In this document: piece after piece, positions 16,575-25,015 of the stretch
How the letters are laid out: each line of letters opens with the position of its first letter
How positions within the stretch are numbered: position 1 is the stretch's first letter
Assembly: GCF_028583725.1 (NCBI RefSeq)
Contig: NZ_CP110680.1
Span: 620,001-684,000, forward strand
DNA length: 64,000 nt
Direction of reading: 5' to 3'
Source: Cellulomonas fimi
Lineage (GTDB): Bacteria > Actinomycetota > Actinomycetes > Actinomycetales > Cellulomonadaceae
Made by a program: the position numbers and the translations under genes
The notes under the pieces: model-generated
Database searches by the model: none
What the model saw: only the letters and a program-made list of their open reading frames with translations
What the model was told of the DNA's origin: nothing

Positions 16575-16590
16575 GGTGCGACGTCGCACC
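16575..16590. promoter_or_regulatory. Perfect 16-base palindrome in the Gfo operon leader
   Basis: GGTGCGACGTCGCACC is fully self-complementary and ends 17 bases before the GTG start, immediately upstream of the ribosome site. It could be a second operator or an RNA hairpin affecting translation. Confidence 0.6.
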
Positions 16591-16607
16591 GAGAGCAGAG
16601 GATCTTC

Positions 16608-18077
16608 GTGGTCGACCAGAACCCCACCGCCCCCCGTCCCGCCTCCAGCGCCAGCACCGTCGCGTCGCAGGGAGTCGTCCCGGACTTCGCGCCCGCACCG
16701 CCCGGGGAGCAGCGCAGGTTCGCGGTGGCGGGCACGGGGCACCGCGCGGGCATGTACGTCGCGGCGATCACCGGTGAGCACGCCGACGTCGCGACCCTCG
16801 TCGCCTGGCTCGACCCCAACCCCGGCCGCATCGACTACTACGACGCCGAGGTCGGCCGCGCGACCGGCCACGACGGGCCCGCCGGTCTGCCGCGGTACAC
16901 GCCCGAGGGCCTCGAGAAGATGATCGAGGAGCAGCGCGTCGACACCGTCGTCGTCACGGCCCCGGACCACACGCACGCCGACCTCGTCGCGCGCGCGCTC
17001 GCCGCCGGCGCCGACGTCGTCGTCGAGAAGCCCCTGACCACCGACCGCGCGGGCTGCCGTCGCATCACGGGTGCCGTCGCCGACACCGGGCGGGACGTCG
17101 TCATGACGTTCAACTACCGGTACGCGCCGCGGAACTCGTCGCTGCGGCAGATCATCCAGTCCGGGCAGATCGGTGAGGTCACGAGCGTGCACTTCGAGTG
17201 GGCGCTCGACACCGTGCACGGCGCCGACTACTTCCGCCGCTGGCACCGCGACAAGAAGAACTCCGGCGGCCTGCTCGTGCACAAGTCGAGCCACCACTTC
17301 GACCTCGTCAACTGGTGGCTCGACGACGTCCCGTCGCGCGTCTACGCCTCGGGCGGCCTCAGGTTCTACGGCGAGCGGAACGCCGCCGCCCGCGGGCTCG
17401 CGCCGCGCCCGACGCGTGGCACCGGCACGACCGGGGACCCGTTCGCGCTGGACCTGAACGACGACCCGCGGCTCAAGGCGCTCTACCTCGACGCCGAGCA
17501 CCACGACGGCTACCTGCGCGACCAGGACGTGTTCGGCCCCGGCATCACGATCGAGGACAACATGGCCCTCGTCGTCGACTACCGCTCGGGCGCGACGCTC
17601 ACGTACTCGCTCAACGCGCACAGCCCGTGGGAGGGGTACCGGGTCACCGTCAACGGGACCGAGGGGCGCGCCGAGCTCGAGGTCGTCGAGCGCGGGGCCG
17701 TGCTCGTCGGCGACGACGGCAAGGTCGTGCTCGACCCGTCCGCGACGCCCGAGGGGATCGCCGCCGGCGGGCTGCGACCCGAGGGCGAGCGGCTGCTCGT
17801 GCAGCGGCACTGGGAGGCGCCGGTCGAGTACCCGATCCCGGCGGGGATCGGCGGCCACGGCGGCGGCGACGCGATCCTGCTCAAGGACGTCTTCCGGCGG
17901 CACCTGCGCGTCTCCCAGGACGTGCTCGGGCGTCCCGCTGGGTACCTCGACGGGCTGCGGGCCGTCGCCGTCGGCATCGCCGCCAACCAGTCGCTCGTCA
18001 CCGGGCTGCCCGTGCGCGTCGACGACCTCGACCTCGGCGTCGACCTGTCCCGCGCCCCGCGCGAGGTCACCGCGTGA
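16608..18077 (+). CDS. Gfo/Idh/MocA family oxidoreductase
   Basis: A 489-residue NAD(P)-dependent oxidoreductase, longer than the usual 340-400. A disordered 34-residue N-terminus precedes the Rossmann domain (FAVAGTGHRAGMY at 37-49, a variant of GxGxxG). EKP (139-141) holds the family's key lysine, and SSHHFDLVNWWLDD carries the catalytic histidine. A 60-residue insertion near 265-320 is rich in charged residues. The family oxidises or reduces sugar hydroxyls, often at C1-C4 of pyranosides. Start GTG 16608. It is the first gene of a tightly coupled operon with a DUF6807 protein and a cupin; the substrate is unknown, presumably a glycoside given the setting. Confidence 0.88.
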   Translation: MVDQNPTAPRPASSASTVASQGVVPDFAPAPPGEQRRFAVAGTGHRAGMYVAAITGEHADVATLVAWLDPNPGRIDYYDAEVGRATGHDGPAGLPRYTPEGLEKMIEEQRVDTVVVTAPDHTHADLVARALAAGADVVVEKPLTTDRAGCRRITGAVADTGRDVVMTFNYRYAPRNSSLRQIIQSGQIGEVTSVHFEWALDTVHGADYFRRWHRDKKNSGGLLVHKSSHHFDLVNWWLDDVPSRVYASGGLRFYGERNAAARGLAPRPTRGTGTTGDPFALDLNDDPRLKALYLDAEHHDGYLRDQDVFGPGITIEDNMALVVDYRSGATLTYSLNAHSPWEGYRVTVNGTEGRAELEVVERGAVLVGDDGKVVLDPSATPEGIAAGGLRPEGERLLVQRHWEAPVEYPIPAGIGGHGGGDAILLKDVFRRHLRVSQDVLGRPAGYLDGLRAVAVGIAANQSLVTGLPVRVDDLDLGVDLSRAPREVTA

Positions 18078-19060
18078 CCGCGCCCGCCGGACCGGCCGGG
18101 CCCGGGGGCACCAGTCTGCCGCGGCTCGACGAGCGGCCCGCGGTCGGCGCGCTGCACGACGTCGGCCGGGCCGTCGACGTCACCGCGGGCGGCACGACGC
18201 TCGCGCGCTACGTCTACGTCCCCGACGACGCGCAGCTCGAGAGCCCGCGCCCCTACGTGCACCCGCTGCGCACGCGCGGCGGCGACCTCGTCTCCGCGTT
18301 CCGCCCGTGGGACCACGTGTGGCACAAGGGGATCTCCTGGTCGCTGCCCGTCGTGGGCGAGCACAACTTCTGGGGCGGCCCGACGTACGTGCACGGCCGG
18401 GGGTACGTGCAGCTCGACAACGACGGGTCGATGGACCACCAGGCGTTGCGCACGCTGACCGTCGCGCACGACCGGGTCGACCTCGCGCACACCCTCGCGT
18501 GGCACACCCAGGCGGGCGAGCACGTGGTCGACGAGGAGCGCGCGCTCGCGTTCGTCGTCCCCGCGGACCAGCCCGACGCGTGGGTGCTCACGTTCACCAC
18601 GACGATGACGAACGTCTCCGCGCACGACCTCACGATCGGCTCACCCACCACGCGCGGGCGCGAGAACGCCGGCTACGGCGGGCTGTTCTGGCGCGGGCCG
18701 CGGTCGTTCACCGACGGCACCCTCGTCGCGCCCGGCGGGACGGGCGGCGACGAGCTGCGCGGGACGCGGCAGCCCTGGCTCGGGCTCGTCGGGCGCCACG
18801 ACGACGTCGGACGCGCGTCGACCGTCGTCATGGTCGACGCCACCGGCGAGGCCGACGGGGCCGGGCCGCAGTGGTTCGCGCGCGTCGAGCAGTTCGGCTG
18901 CCTCAACCCGGCGCCGTTCTTCTCGACCGAGGTGCCGTTCGGCCCTGGCGACACCGTCGCCTTCCGGTACGCGGTCGTCGTCGCGGACGGCGCGTCGGAC
19001 GTCGCGCGCGCCGGACGGCTCGCGGCGCTCGGGTTGGGTGCGGCGGTCGGGTCGTCGTGA
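18074..19060 (+). CDS. DUF6807 (PmoA-like) family protein
   Basis: 328 residues, starting at a GTG that overlaps the previous stop (GTGA). The histidine-rich FRPWDHVWHKGISWS and the EHNFWGG segment are typical of the DUF6807 family, annotated in databases as PmoA-like although unrelated to particulate methane monooxygenase function. No signal peptide. Such proteins are found with Gfo/Idh/MocA oxidoreductases in glycan-degrading bacteria; their catalytic role is not established. The clustered histidines suggest a metal site or sugar-ring chemistry (inference). Confidence 0.75.
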   Translation: MTAPAGPAGPGGTSLPRLDERPAVGALHDVGRAVDVTAGGTTLARYVYVPDDAQLESPRPYVHPLRTRGGDLVSAFRPWDHVWHKGISWSLPVVGEHNFWGGPTYVHGRGYVQLDNDGSMDHQALRTLTVAHDRVDLAHTLAWHTQAGEHVVDEERALAFVVPADQPDAWVLTFTTTMTNVSAHDLTIGSPTTRGRENAGYGGLFWRGPRSFTDGTLVAPGGTGGDELRGTRQPWLGLVGRHDDVGRASTVVMVDATGEADGAGPQWFARVEQFGCLNPAPFFSTEVPFGPGDTVAFRYAVVVADGASDVARAGRLAALGLGAAVGSS

Positions 19061-19785
19061 GCCTCCTGCCCGGCGGTGTCTCGGTGAGCCACCTGCGCGT
19101 GTACGACTGGCCCGCGCCCGACGGGGTCGGCCGGGCCGGGTCCGGGTCGCCGCACCTGCACACCGCGTCGGCGGAGGCGTACGTCGTGCTCGGCGGGACG
19201 GGTGCCGTGCACACCCTCGGCCCCGACGGGTTCGCCGAGCACCGGCTGACGGCGGGCGACGTCGTGCGCTTCGACCCGGGCGTCGTGCACCGCGCGGTCA
19301 ACGACGGCGACCTGGAGGTGCTCGTCGTCATGGGTAACGCCGGGCTGCCGGAGGCGGGTGACGCCGTGCTCACGTTCCCGCCCGACGTGCTCGCCGACCC
19401 CGCCGCGTACCGCGCGGCCGCGCTGCTGCCGGGACCGGGAGCGTCCGACGACGACCTCGCCGCGGCCGCCCGTCGCCGCCGTGACCTCGCGCTGGAGGGC
19501 TACGCCGCTCTGCTCGACGACGTCCACCGCGTCGGTCCGACGCAGGCGCTGCGCCCGCTGCACGAAGCCGCGGCCCGCCTGGTCAGGCCGTACGTGCCGC
19601 ACTGGCAGGACCGCTGGACGCGGACCGTCCTGCACGAGACCGACGGCACGGCGCGCGCGCTCGAAGGGCTCGTGCGAGGCGCGTCGGGGCATCTCGCGTC
19701 GGCGCGCGTGCGTGACGCCCGCCCGGACCCGGCGCCCCGCCGCTACGGCATGTGCGGCCGGCTGCAGACCTGGCCGCTCGGCTGA
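19057..19785 (+). CDS. Cupin domain protein, third gene of the Gfo operon
   Basis: 242 residues; GTG overlaps the DUF6807 stop (GTGA). The N-terminal half is a cupin with metal-ligand candidates His33, His35, Glu40 and His78 (HLHTASAE and VVHRA). The C-terminal 120 residues are helical, include WQDRWTR and do not match a family I recognise. A cupin of this kind could be a sugar isomerase, epimerase or a metal-dependent oxygenase; the operon implies it acts on the same substrate as the oxidoreductase. Confidence 0.7.
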   Translation: MSLLPGGVSVSHLRVYDWPAPDGVGRAGSGSPHLHTASAEAYVVLGGTGAVHTLGPDGFAEHRLTAGDVVRFDPGVVHRAVNDGDLEVLVVMGNAGLPEAGDAVLTFPPDVLADPAAYRAAALLPGPGASDDDLAAAARRRRDLALEGYAALLDDVHRVGPTQALRPLHEAAARLVRPYVPHWQDRWTRTVLHETDGTARALEGLVRGASGHLASARVRDARPDPAPRRYGMCGRLQTWPLG

Positions 19786-19860
19786 CACCACGCCACCGCG
19801 GCCCGCGCGGGGCACGCGAGGGGATTGCCGCCACCGGTCGATGCTCCTACCGTCGCGAGG

Positions 19861-20478
19861 GTGAGCCCCGCAGGCATCAGCGTCGACGGCCACCCGATCG
19901 TGCCGCTCGGTCCCGACACCTGGGACCTGTTCGCCGACCTCGCCGAGAAGCACAACGGCGTGTGGGGCGGGTGCTGGTGCACCTACTTCCACCTGTACCC
20001 CGACCCGACCGAGGAACGCCGCGCGATCGGCCACCGCGAGCTCAAGCACCAGCTCGTCCTCGCAGGCCGCGCGCACGCGGCGCTGGTCGTCGACGGGGAC
20101 GCGGCGGTCGCGTGGGCGCAGTACGGCCCGGTCGACGAGGTCGCGAACATCCACCACCGCAAGCAGTGGGAGCGCGAGTCGGTGCGGCGCCCGGACTTCC
20201 GGATCACGTGCCTGTTCGTCGACCGTGACCACCGGCGCGACGGGATGGCCGCGGTCGCCGTGCGCGGCGCGCTCGCGCTCATCGCCCAGGCGGGCGGCGG
20301 GCTCGTCGAGTGCTACCCGCACGACCTGCCGCCCGGCAAGAAGACGTCGGCGTCCTTCCTCTACAACGCGACGCGGACGATGTACGAGCGGCTGGGCTTC
20401 ACGTACGACCGGCCCAAGGGCCAGGGCAACTGCGTCATGACGACCTACGTGGAGCCCGCCGTCCCGGCGACCGGCTGA
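19861..20478 (+). CDS. GNAT family N-acetyltransferase
   Basis: About 205 residues with a GNAT fold. The beta4-alpha3 segment ITCLFVDRDHRRDGMAAVAVRGAL contains the acetyl-CoA pyrophosphate loop (variant R/QxxGxA), and ATRTMYERLGFT is the usual final strand. Cys-rich VWGGCWCTYFHLYP near the start is typical of one actinobacterial GNAT subgroup. The start is unsure: GTG 19861 is preferred to TTG 19825 because the extra residues are proline-rich filler. Its 3' end overlaps a convergent membrane-protein gene and a tandem duplication. Substrate unknown. Confidence 0.75.
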   Translation: MSPAGISVDGHPIVPLGPDTWDLFADLAEKHNGVWGGCWCTYFHLYPDPTEERRAIGHRELKHQLVLAGRAHAALVVDGDAAVAWAQYGPVDEVANIHHRKQWERESVRRPDFRITCLFVDRDHRRDGMAAVAVRGALALIAQAGGGLVECYPHDLPPGKKTSASFLYNATRTMYERLGFTYDRPKGQGNCVMTTYVEPAVPATG

Positions 20479-21106
20479 CGCGTGCGCGCCCGCCCGCCGT
20501 CCCGGCGACCGGCTGACGCGTGCGCGCCCGCCCGCCGTGCCGCACGAGCGCCGCCCCGGCCGCCGCCGACCCGAGCCCGCCCATGACCAGGTCGCCGATC
20601 GTGTCCCCGTAGGCGACGTAGATCGTCGGGTCCAGGTACGTGTGGCCGAGGTACTCGCCGATCTCCCACAGCACGCTGAGCGTGATCCCGAGAGCCGCGG
20701 TGGCCAGCACCGACGCACCGCCGAGGCCCGCCGCCCGTGCCGTCCGCGGGTCGACGACCGCCCCGGTCCGGACCGCGAGCAGCAGGTGCGCGACCGCCGC
20801 GACGAGCCCGGTCACGACCAGGTGCATGACGACGTCGAGCCACGCGACCGCCTCGTACTGGTCGAGCACGCCGGACCACGCCGCCGCGAGCAGGCCGACC
20901 CCGTACGCGGCGTCGAGCCACGGCGGGACCTCGCCGAGCGGGGGCAGGGCCACGCCGCCGACGACGAGCACGAGCAGCGCGGCGTCGACCGGCCCGAGCG
21001 TGACGAGCGCGACGACCACGCTGACCAGCGCCGCGACCCGCACCACGCCCCCGGGGCCGCGGAGCAGCGCGCGCGCCGTGACCCGGCCCGCGTGGTCGTC
21101 GGTCAC
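20435..21106 (-). CDS. DUF2238-like (YjdF-type) integral membrane protein
   Basis: A 223-residue protein with six hydrophobic helices starting GTG at 21106, preceded by GGGAGG. The segment SVLWEIGEYLGHTYLDPTIYVAYGDTIGDLVMGGLGS is characteristic of the DUF2238/YjdF family of inner-membrane proteins of unknown function. The last 25 residues are arginine/proline-rich and encoded within a 38-base tandem duplication, so the original C-terminus was probably shorter; the stop now lies 44 bases inside the convergent acetyltransferase gene. Confidence 0.75.
   Translation of the reverse strand: MTDDHAGRVTARALLRGPGGVVRVAALVSVVVALVTLGPVDAALLVLVVGGVALPPLGEVPPWLDAAYGVGLLAAAWSGVLDQYEAVAWLDVVMHLVVTGLVAAVAHLLLAVRTGAVVDPRTARAAGLGGASVLATAALGITLSVLWEIGEYLGHTYLDPTIYVAYGDTIGDLVMGGLGSAAAGAALVRHGGRARTRQPVAGTAGGRARVSRSPGRRAPRRSS
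20461..20536. repeat. 38-base tandem duplication at a convergent gene end
   Basis: Two identical 38-base units (20461-20498 and 20499-20536) cover the acetyltransferase stop codon and the 3' end of the opposing membrane-protein gene. As 38 is not a multiple of three, the duplication alters the reading frame of whichever gene passes through it. Confidence 0.85.
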
Positions 21107-21201
21107 GTCGCCTCCCGGTCCGGTCCGCCGGGGACCCCGCTCGCTGTCGTGCGACGGTACGACGCGGCTCCCCGCTCCGCTCGGCGGGGAGCGCGCCGGC
21201 G

Positions 21202-22857
21202 TCAGGCGCGACGACGTGCGCGGAGGATCGCGTCGTGCAGGACGACGGGCTGCCCCTCGGGGTCGACGGCGTCGCGCGGGCGGGCCTCCGCGGTCACGAC
21301 CTCCCACTGCGCGGGGTCGAGCAGCGCCGCGATCTCGTCGGCGTCGGCGAACAGCTCCGGGACGTGCGGGCGTCGCATCGACGTGTCGAGGTCGGACGCG
21401 TGGTGGCCGACGACCAGGAGCGTCCCGCCGGGCCGCACGAGGGACGCCATGCGCGCGACCGCCGGGGTCCGCAGCGCGGGCGGGAGGTGCAGGTAGTGCG
21501 ACGTGACCAGGTCGTACGCCTCGTCGTCCCAGCCGTCGTCGGAGGTGATGTCGGCCTGCCGCCACGTGACGCGGTCGGCGACACCGTGCTCGGCCGCGGT
21601 CGCCTCGCCGCGCGCGAGCCCGCCCGCCGCCCAGTCGGTCGCGGTGACGTGCCAGCCGCGCTGCGCGAGCCAGACGGCGTCGCCGCCCTCGCCCGCGGCG
21701 ATGTCGAGCGCGCGGCCGGGGGGCAGGTCGCCGACCTCGGCGACGAGCGTGCCGTTGGGCCGGCCGGACCACTGGCGTGCGCCCGCGTAGCGCTCCTCCC
21801 AGAACGCGGGCGCGAACATCCCGGCGAGCTCGTCCGGCAGCTCGATCCCGGTCGTCGGGTCGACGTGCCGGCCACCGTCGTGCCCGTGCCCGTGCCCGTG
21901 CCCCTGCCCGCGGTCGCGAGCGGCCGCGACGGCGGTCTCGGCGTCCTGCGCGACGAGCCACGCGTTGACCTGCGCACCCGCGGTCGCACCGGCCGCGGCG
22001 GACACCACGACGGTCGCGCGCAGGTCGGTCACGTTGCCGGCGACCCACACGCCGGGCATCGTCGTCGCGCCGGTCGGGTCCGCGGGGACGGCGCGACCGA
22101 TCTCGTGGCCGTCGACGAGCAGCGGCACGGGGTGCAGGCCGAGGGGAGCGAGGTGCTCGGCGCGGGCGACCGTGCGCGTGCCGACGACGACGGCCCCGGC
22201 GGGCAGGGTCGCGCCGGAGGCGAGCGTCACGACGAGGTCGCCGGACGGGCCGTCCACGGCGGTGGCCCGCTCGTCGACGACGCGCACTCCGGTGGCGGCG
22301 AGCCGCGCGGCGTCGTCGGGCGCGAGCGCGGGCGCGGTGTGCCGGACGAGGGTGACGTCGGCGGTCCACTGCCGCCACAGCAGCGCGGCGTGCGCGGCCA
22401 TGGGGTGGGTCCCGATGATCACGACCGCGCGGTCGCGCACCTCCCAGCCGTGGCAGTACGGGCAGTGCAGCACGTCGGTGCCCCAGCGCTCGGCGAGGCC
22501 CGCGACGTCGGGGAGCTCGTCGACGAGCCCGGTCGCGGAGAGCACGGCGCGCGCGACGACCGAGCGGCCGTCGGCCAGGTCGACGCCGAACGCGCCGTCC
22601 TCCTGGTGCACGGCGAGCACCTCGCCGCGCTCGACGTGCACGCCGTACCGCTCGACCTCGGAGCGCCCGAGCGTCAGCAGGTCGAGCGGCGGGGTCCCGT
22701 CGCGTGTGAGCATCCCGTGGGCGTGCGCGGCGGGCGCGTTGCGCGGTGCGCCCGCGTCGACCACCAGCACCGACCGGCGGGCGCGTCCGAGCATGAGCGC
22801 GCCGCTCAGCCCGGCGGCCCCGCCGCCGACCACCACCACGTCGTACCGCTCGTCCAT
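21202..22857 (-). CDS. Fusion of thioredoxin-reductase-like FAD oxidoreductase and SAM methyltransferase
   Basis: 551 residues in two domains. Residues 1-310 are a thioredoxin-reductase-like flavoprotein: FAD motif VVVGGGAAGLSG (8-19), a CPYC pair at 132-135 (HCPYCHGWEVRD), and a C-terminal FAD block VWVAGNVTDLR. A linker with alternating Gly/His (316-331) follows, which could bind metal. Residues 340-551 are a class I methyltransferase with the SAM motif ALDIAAGEGGDAVWLA (383-398). The first part is closest to GliT/HlmI-like or alkyl-hydroperoxide-linked reductases; the fusion recurs in actinobacteria and its joint substrate is unknown, possibly a thiol or metalloid compound. The ATG has a GAGGAG site. 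It diverges from an XRE-cupin regulator. Confidence 0.88.
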   Translation of the reverse strand: MDERYDVVVVGGGAAGLSGALMLGRARRSVLVVDAGAPRNAPAAHAHGMLTRDGTPPLDLLTLGRSEVERYGVHVERGEVLAVHQEDGAFGVDLADGRSVVARAVLSATGLVDELPDVAGLAERWGTDVLHCPYCHGWEVRDRAVVIIGTHPMAAHAALLWRQWTADVTLVRHTAPALAPDDAARLAATGVRVVDERATAVDGPSGDLVVTLASGATLPAGAVVVGTRTVARAEHLAPLGLHPVPLLVDGHEIGRAVPADPTGATTMPGVWVAGNVTDLRATVVVSAAAGATAGAQVNAWLVAQDAETAVAAARDRGQGHGHGHGHDGGRHVDPTTGIELPDELAGMFAPAFWEERYAGARQWSGRPNGTLVAEVGDLPPGRALDIAAGEGGDAVWLAQRGWHVTATDWAAGGLARGEATAAEHGVADRVTWRQADITSDDGWDDEAYDLVTSHYLHLPPALRTPAVARMASLVRPGGTLLVVGHHASDLDTSMRRPHVPELFADADEIAALLDPAQWEVVTAEARPRDAVDPEGQPVVLHDAILRARRRA

Positions 22858-22959
22858 GCGTGCTCCTCGTCTCGTCGGGCCGCACCGGGCCCGGGTTCCG
22901 TCGCCGCGCCAGGAGTCGGGTCGGCCTGCCGACGACTGTGCGCCGTGCGACGATCGGAT

Positions 22960-22985
22960 GGCAACTCCCGTTGCCGTTCCGGCAA
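22960..22985. promoter_or_regulatory. Overlapping GGCAA inverted repeats, divergent operator
   Basis: GGCAAC-tccc-GTTGCC (22960-22975) overlaps TTGCC-gttcc-GGCAA (22971-22985). The pair lies between the fusion gene and the XRE-cupin regulator, the expected place for the regulator to act on both. Confidence 0.6.
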
Positions 22986-23025
22986 ACGGTGCGGCACCGC
23001 CGCGACGGTCCCGACACGATCCGAG

Positions 23026-23619
23026 GTGAGGACGATCCCCGACGACATCGACGCCGCGCTCGACGCGGTCGGCGCCCGGCTGCGCGCGCTGCGGTCCGAC
23101 CGGGGCCTGACGCTCGCGCAGGTCGCGGACGCGACGGGTGTCTCCGTCTCGACCCTGTCGCGCCTGGAGTCGGGCGGGCGGCGGCCGACCCTCGAGCTGC
23201 TCCTCCCGCTGGCCCGCGAGTACCAGGTGCCGCTCGACGAGCTCGTCGACGCCCCCGCGACGGGCGACCCGCGCGTCTACTCGCGCCCGTTCCAGCGCCA
23301 CGACCGGACGTTCGTGCCCCTCACCCGGCGTCCAGGCGGGCTGCGCGCGTACAAGGTCGTCATCCCGCCCGGCTCGTCGCCCGTCGATCCCGAGCTCAAG
23401 GTGCACGAGGGCTGGGAGTGGCTCTACGTGCTGTCCGGCCGCCTGCGTCTGCTGCTCGGCGAGCACGACCTGACGCTCGGCCCGGGCGAGGTCGCCGAGT
23501 TCGACACCCGCACGCCGCACGCGATCCTCAACCCCGGCCCCGAGCCCGTCGAGCTGCTGACGTTGTTCGGCCCGCAGGGCGAGCGTCTGCACGTGCGCGC
23601 CCAGCAGCGCCGTTCCTGA
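23026..23619 (+). CDS. XRE-family regulator with cupin sensor domain
   Basis: 197 residues: an N-terminal HTH_3 domain (about 8-65, RSDRGLTLAQVADATGVSVSTLSRLESG) and a C-terminal cupin (about 100-190, HEGWEWLYVLSGRLRLLLGEHDLTLGPGEVAEFDTRTPH). This layout is that of SinR/PuuR-like small-molecule-responsive repressors. The GTG at 23026 is chosen from the GAGG just upstream. Divergent placement suggests it controls the reductase-methyltransferase fusion. Confidence 0.9.
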   Translation: MRTIPDDIDAALDAVGARLRALRSDRGLTLAQVADATGVSVSTLSRLESGGRRPTLELLLPLAREYQVPLDELVDAPATGDPRVYSRPFQRHDRTFVPLTRRPGGLRAYKVVIPPGSSPVDPELKVHEGWEWLYVLSGRLRLLLGEHDLTLGPGEVAEFDTRTPHAILNPGPEPVELLTLFGPQGERLHVRAQQRRS

Positions 23620-23716
23620 GGTGCGGGGGCGCCGCGACGAGACGGCACGCGAGCCGCGCGCGTCGCATCGAGCCCCGGACGGTCGGCCCGCGGCGGGTCT
23701 GCGCGCGCGCCCGGCG

Positions 23717-24097
23717 TCAGGCGGGTGCGCCGCCGGTCCGTGCGAGCGCGGCGTCGAGCGCCGCGTGCACGTCGCGCGGGTCCAGTTTGAGCTGGCGTGC
23801 GACGAGCGCGAGCCGGTCGGCGGCGCGGGGCAGCGCGTCGGCGTCGGGCGGCGCGGGCAGACGCTCGGCCACGACGGTGCCGTGCCGGCCGGCGGTGCGG
23901 ACCCAGCCGTCGCGCGCGAGCTCGTCGTAGACCCGCTGCACGGTCCCGCGCGCGAGGCCGAGGTCGGCGGCGAGGTGCCGGATCGTCGGCAGGCGGCTGC
24001 CCGGGGCGAGCGCGCCCGACGCGACGAGCCGCTCGACCTGCTCGCGGAGCTGCTCGAAGACGGGGACCGGCGAGCCGGGGTCGACCTGGACGATCAT
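23717..24097 (-). CDS. GntR-family regulator, YtrA type
   Basis: 126 residues: a winged-helix GntR domain (about 10-80, SRLPTIRHLAADLGLARGTVQRVYDELARDGWV) and a short C-terminal helical dimerisation tail, the YtrA subfamily pattern. Such regulators often control adjacent membrane-transport genes. Its ATG overlaps the stop of the membrane protein before it (ATGA), and a TTGGC/GCCAA palindrome in that gene's promoter is a likely autoregulatory site. Confidence 0.88.
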   Translation of the reverse strand: MIVQVDPGSPVPVFEQLREQVERLVASGALAPGSRLPTIRHLAADLGLARGTVQRVYDELARDGWVRTAGRHGTVVAERLPAPPDADALPRAADRLALVARQLKLDPRDVHAALDAALARTGGAPA

Positions 24098-24954
24098 GCG
24101 CGGACGGCGGGGTCGCGGAGCCGCGCGGTGCGGGGCGGGCGTGGCCGGGCGGCCCGCAGCTGCACGACGGCGACGACGAGCCCTGCGACCACCGCGACCA
24201 CGCCGAGCCACTCGCCGTCGCCCGGCAGCAGCGACGCCGCCGACACCACCCAGGCGAGCGTGAGCACCGCGGCGGCGAGCTCCAGGTGCGCGACGGACGC
24301 GGTCGCGAACGCGCGCAGCCGCTCGTCGAGCCGGGTGGCGCGCGGGGACAGGACGGGCCGCCGGCGGCCGACGACGCGCGCGCGGGTGAGCTCGGCGAGA
24401 CCGACGACCGCGGCGCCGAGCAGCAGCGTGACCGCGGTGCCGGTCGCCACGGACGCGCCGTCGCCCACGACCGCGGCGCGCACCACGTCCGCGACCGTGA
24501 CCAGCGCGGCGGCGCCCGTGGTCGCCCGGGCCGCGCGGACGTGTCCGGCGCCCGCGCCGCCGGTGCGCGGCGCGAGCGAGGCCTGGACGGGCCCCCGGGG
24601 CCGGGGGAGCCGGAACGACTCGGCGACGAGGGCGCCGACCACGACCCCCGTGAGGCCGAGGAACAGCGGGTCGGCGAGCGGGCTGCGGCCGCCGACGCCG
24701 ACCACGAGCGACCCGTACCAGCGGATCCCCACGACGACCGCGAGGCTCACGCCGGTGAGCGCCCCGACGACGGGGTACGTGCGGTGCCGGCGGAGGTAGC
24801 GGGTCGCGACGTCGGTCTCGTCCGCGGGTGGGGCGGGGTCGCCGGTGAGCCACGCGAGGTCCGCGGCGGTGGGGCGGGAGCGTGCGGCGCTCACGAGGGC
24901 GCCGACGAGCGCGGCGCCGATCAGCAGCACGAGCAGCCCTGTCAGCGTCGCCAT
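24094..24954 (-). CDS. Multi-spanning membrane protein linked to a YtrA-type regulator
   Basis: 286 residues with about seven hydrophobic helices and arginine-rich loops; no family recognised. The ATG at 24954 gives a clean membrane-inserting N-terminus (MATLTGLLVLLIGAALVGA). It is translated together with the GntR regulator. DUF1648-like or unknown transporters are often paired with YtrA regulators, but this protein cannot be placed more closely. Confidence 0.65.
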   Translation of the reverse strand: MATLTGLLVLLIGAALVGALVSAARSRPTAADLAWLTGDPAPPADETDVATRYLRRHRTYPVVGALTGVSLAVVVGIRWYGSLVVGVGGRSPLADPLFLGLTGVVVGALVAESFRLPRPRGPVQASLAPRTGGAGAGHVRAARATTGAAALVTVADVVRAAVVGDGASVATGTAVTLLLGAAVVGLAELTRARVVGRRRPVLSPRATRLDERLRAFATASVAHLELAAAVLTLAWVVSAASLLPGDGEWLGVVAVVAGLVVAVVQLRAARPRPPRTARLRDPAVRA

Positions 24955-24989
24955 GTCCCCTCCCGTCGCCGAAGTCGTGCGTTCTGGCC

Positions 24990-25015
24990 CATTGGCACAG
25001 TACATTAGGCCAATG
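24990..25015. promoter_or_regulatory. Divergent promoter/operator with CATTGGC...GCCAATG palindrome
   Basis: Arms 24990-24996 and 25009-25015 flank ACAGTACATTAG. TACATT (25001-25006) would be a plus-strand -10 box only seven bases before the ATG at 25013, so the plus-strand message is probably leaderless and the operator covers its start codon. Confidence 0.6.

Noticed and set aside
18074..19060. Particulate methane monooxygenase subunit, as the PmoA label of DUF6807 suggests
   Set aside because: The protein is soluble and lacks the membrane helices of the monooxygenase; the name is an inherited annotation.
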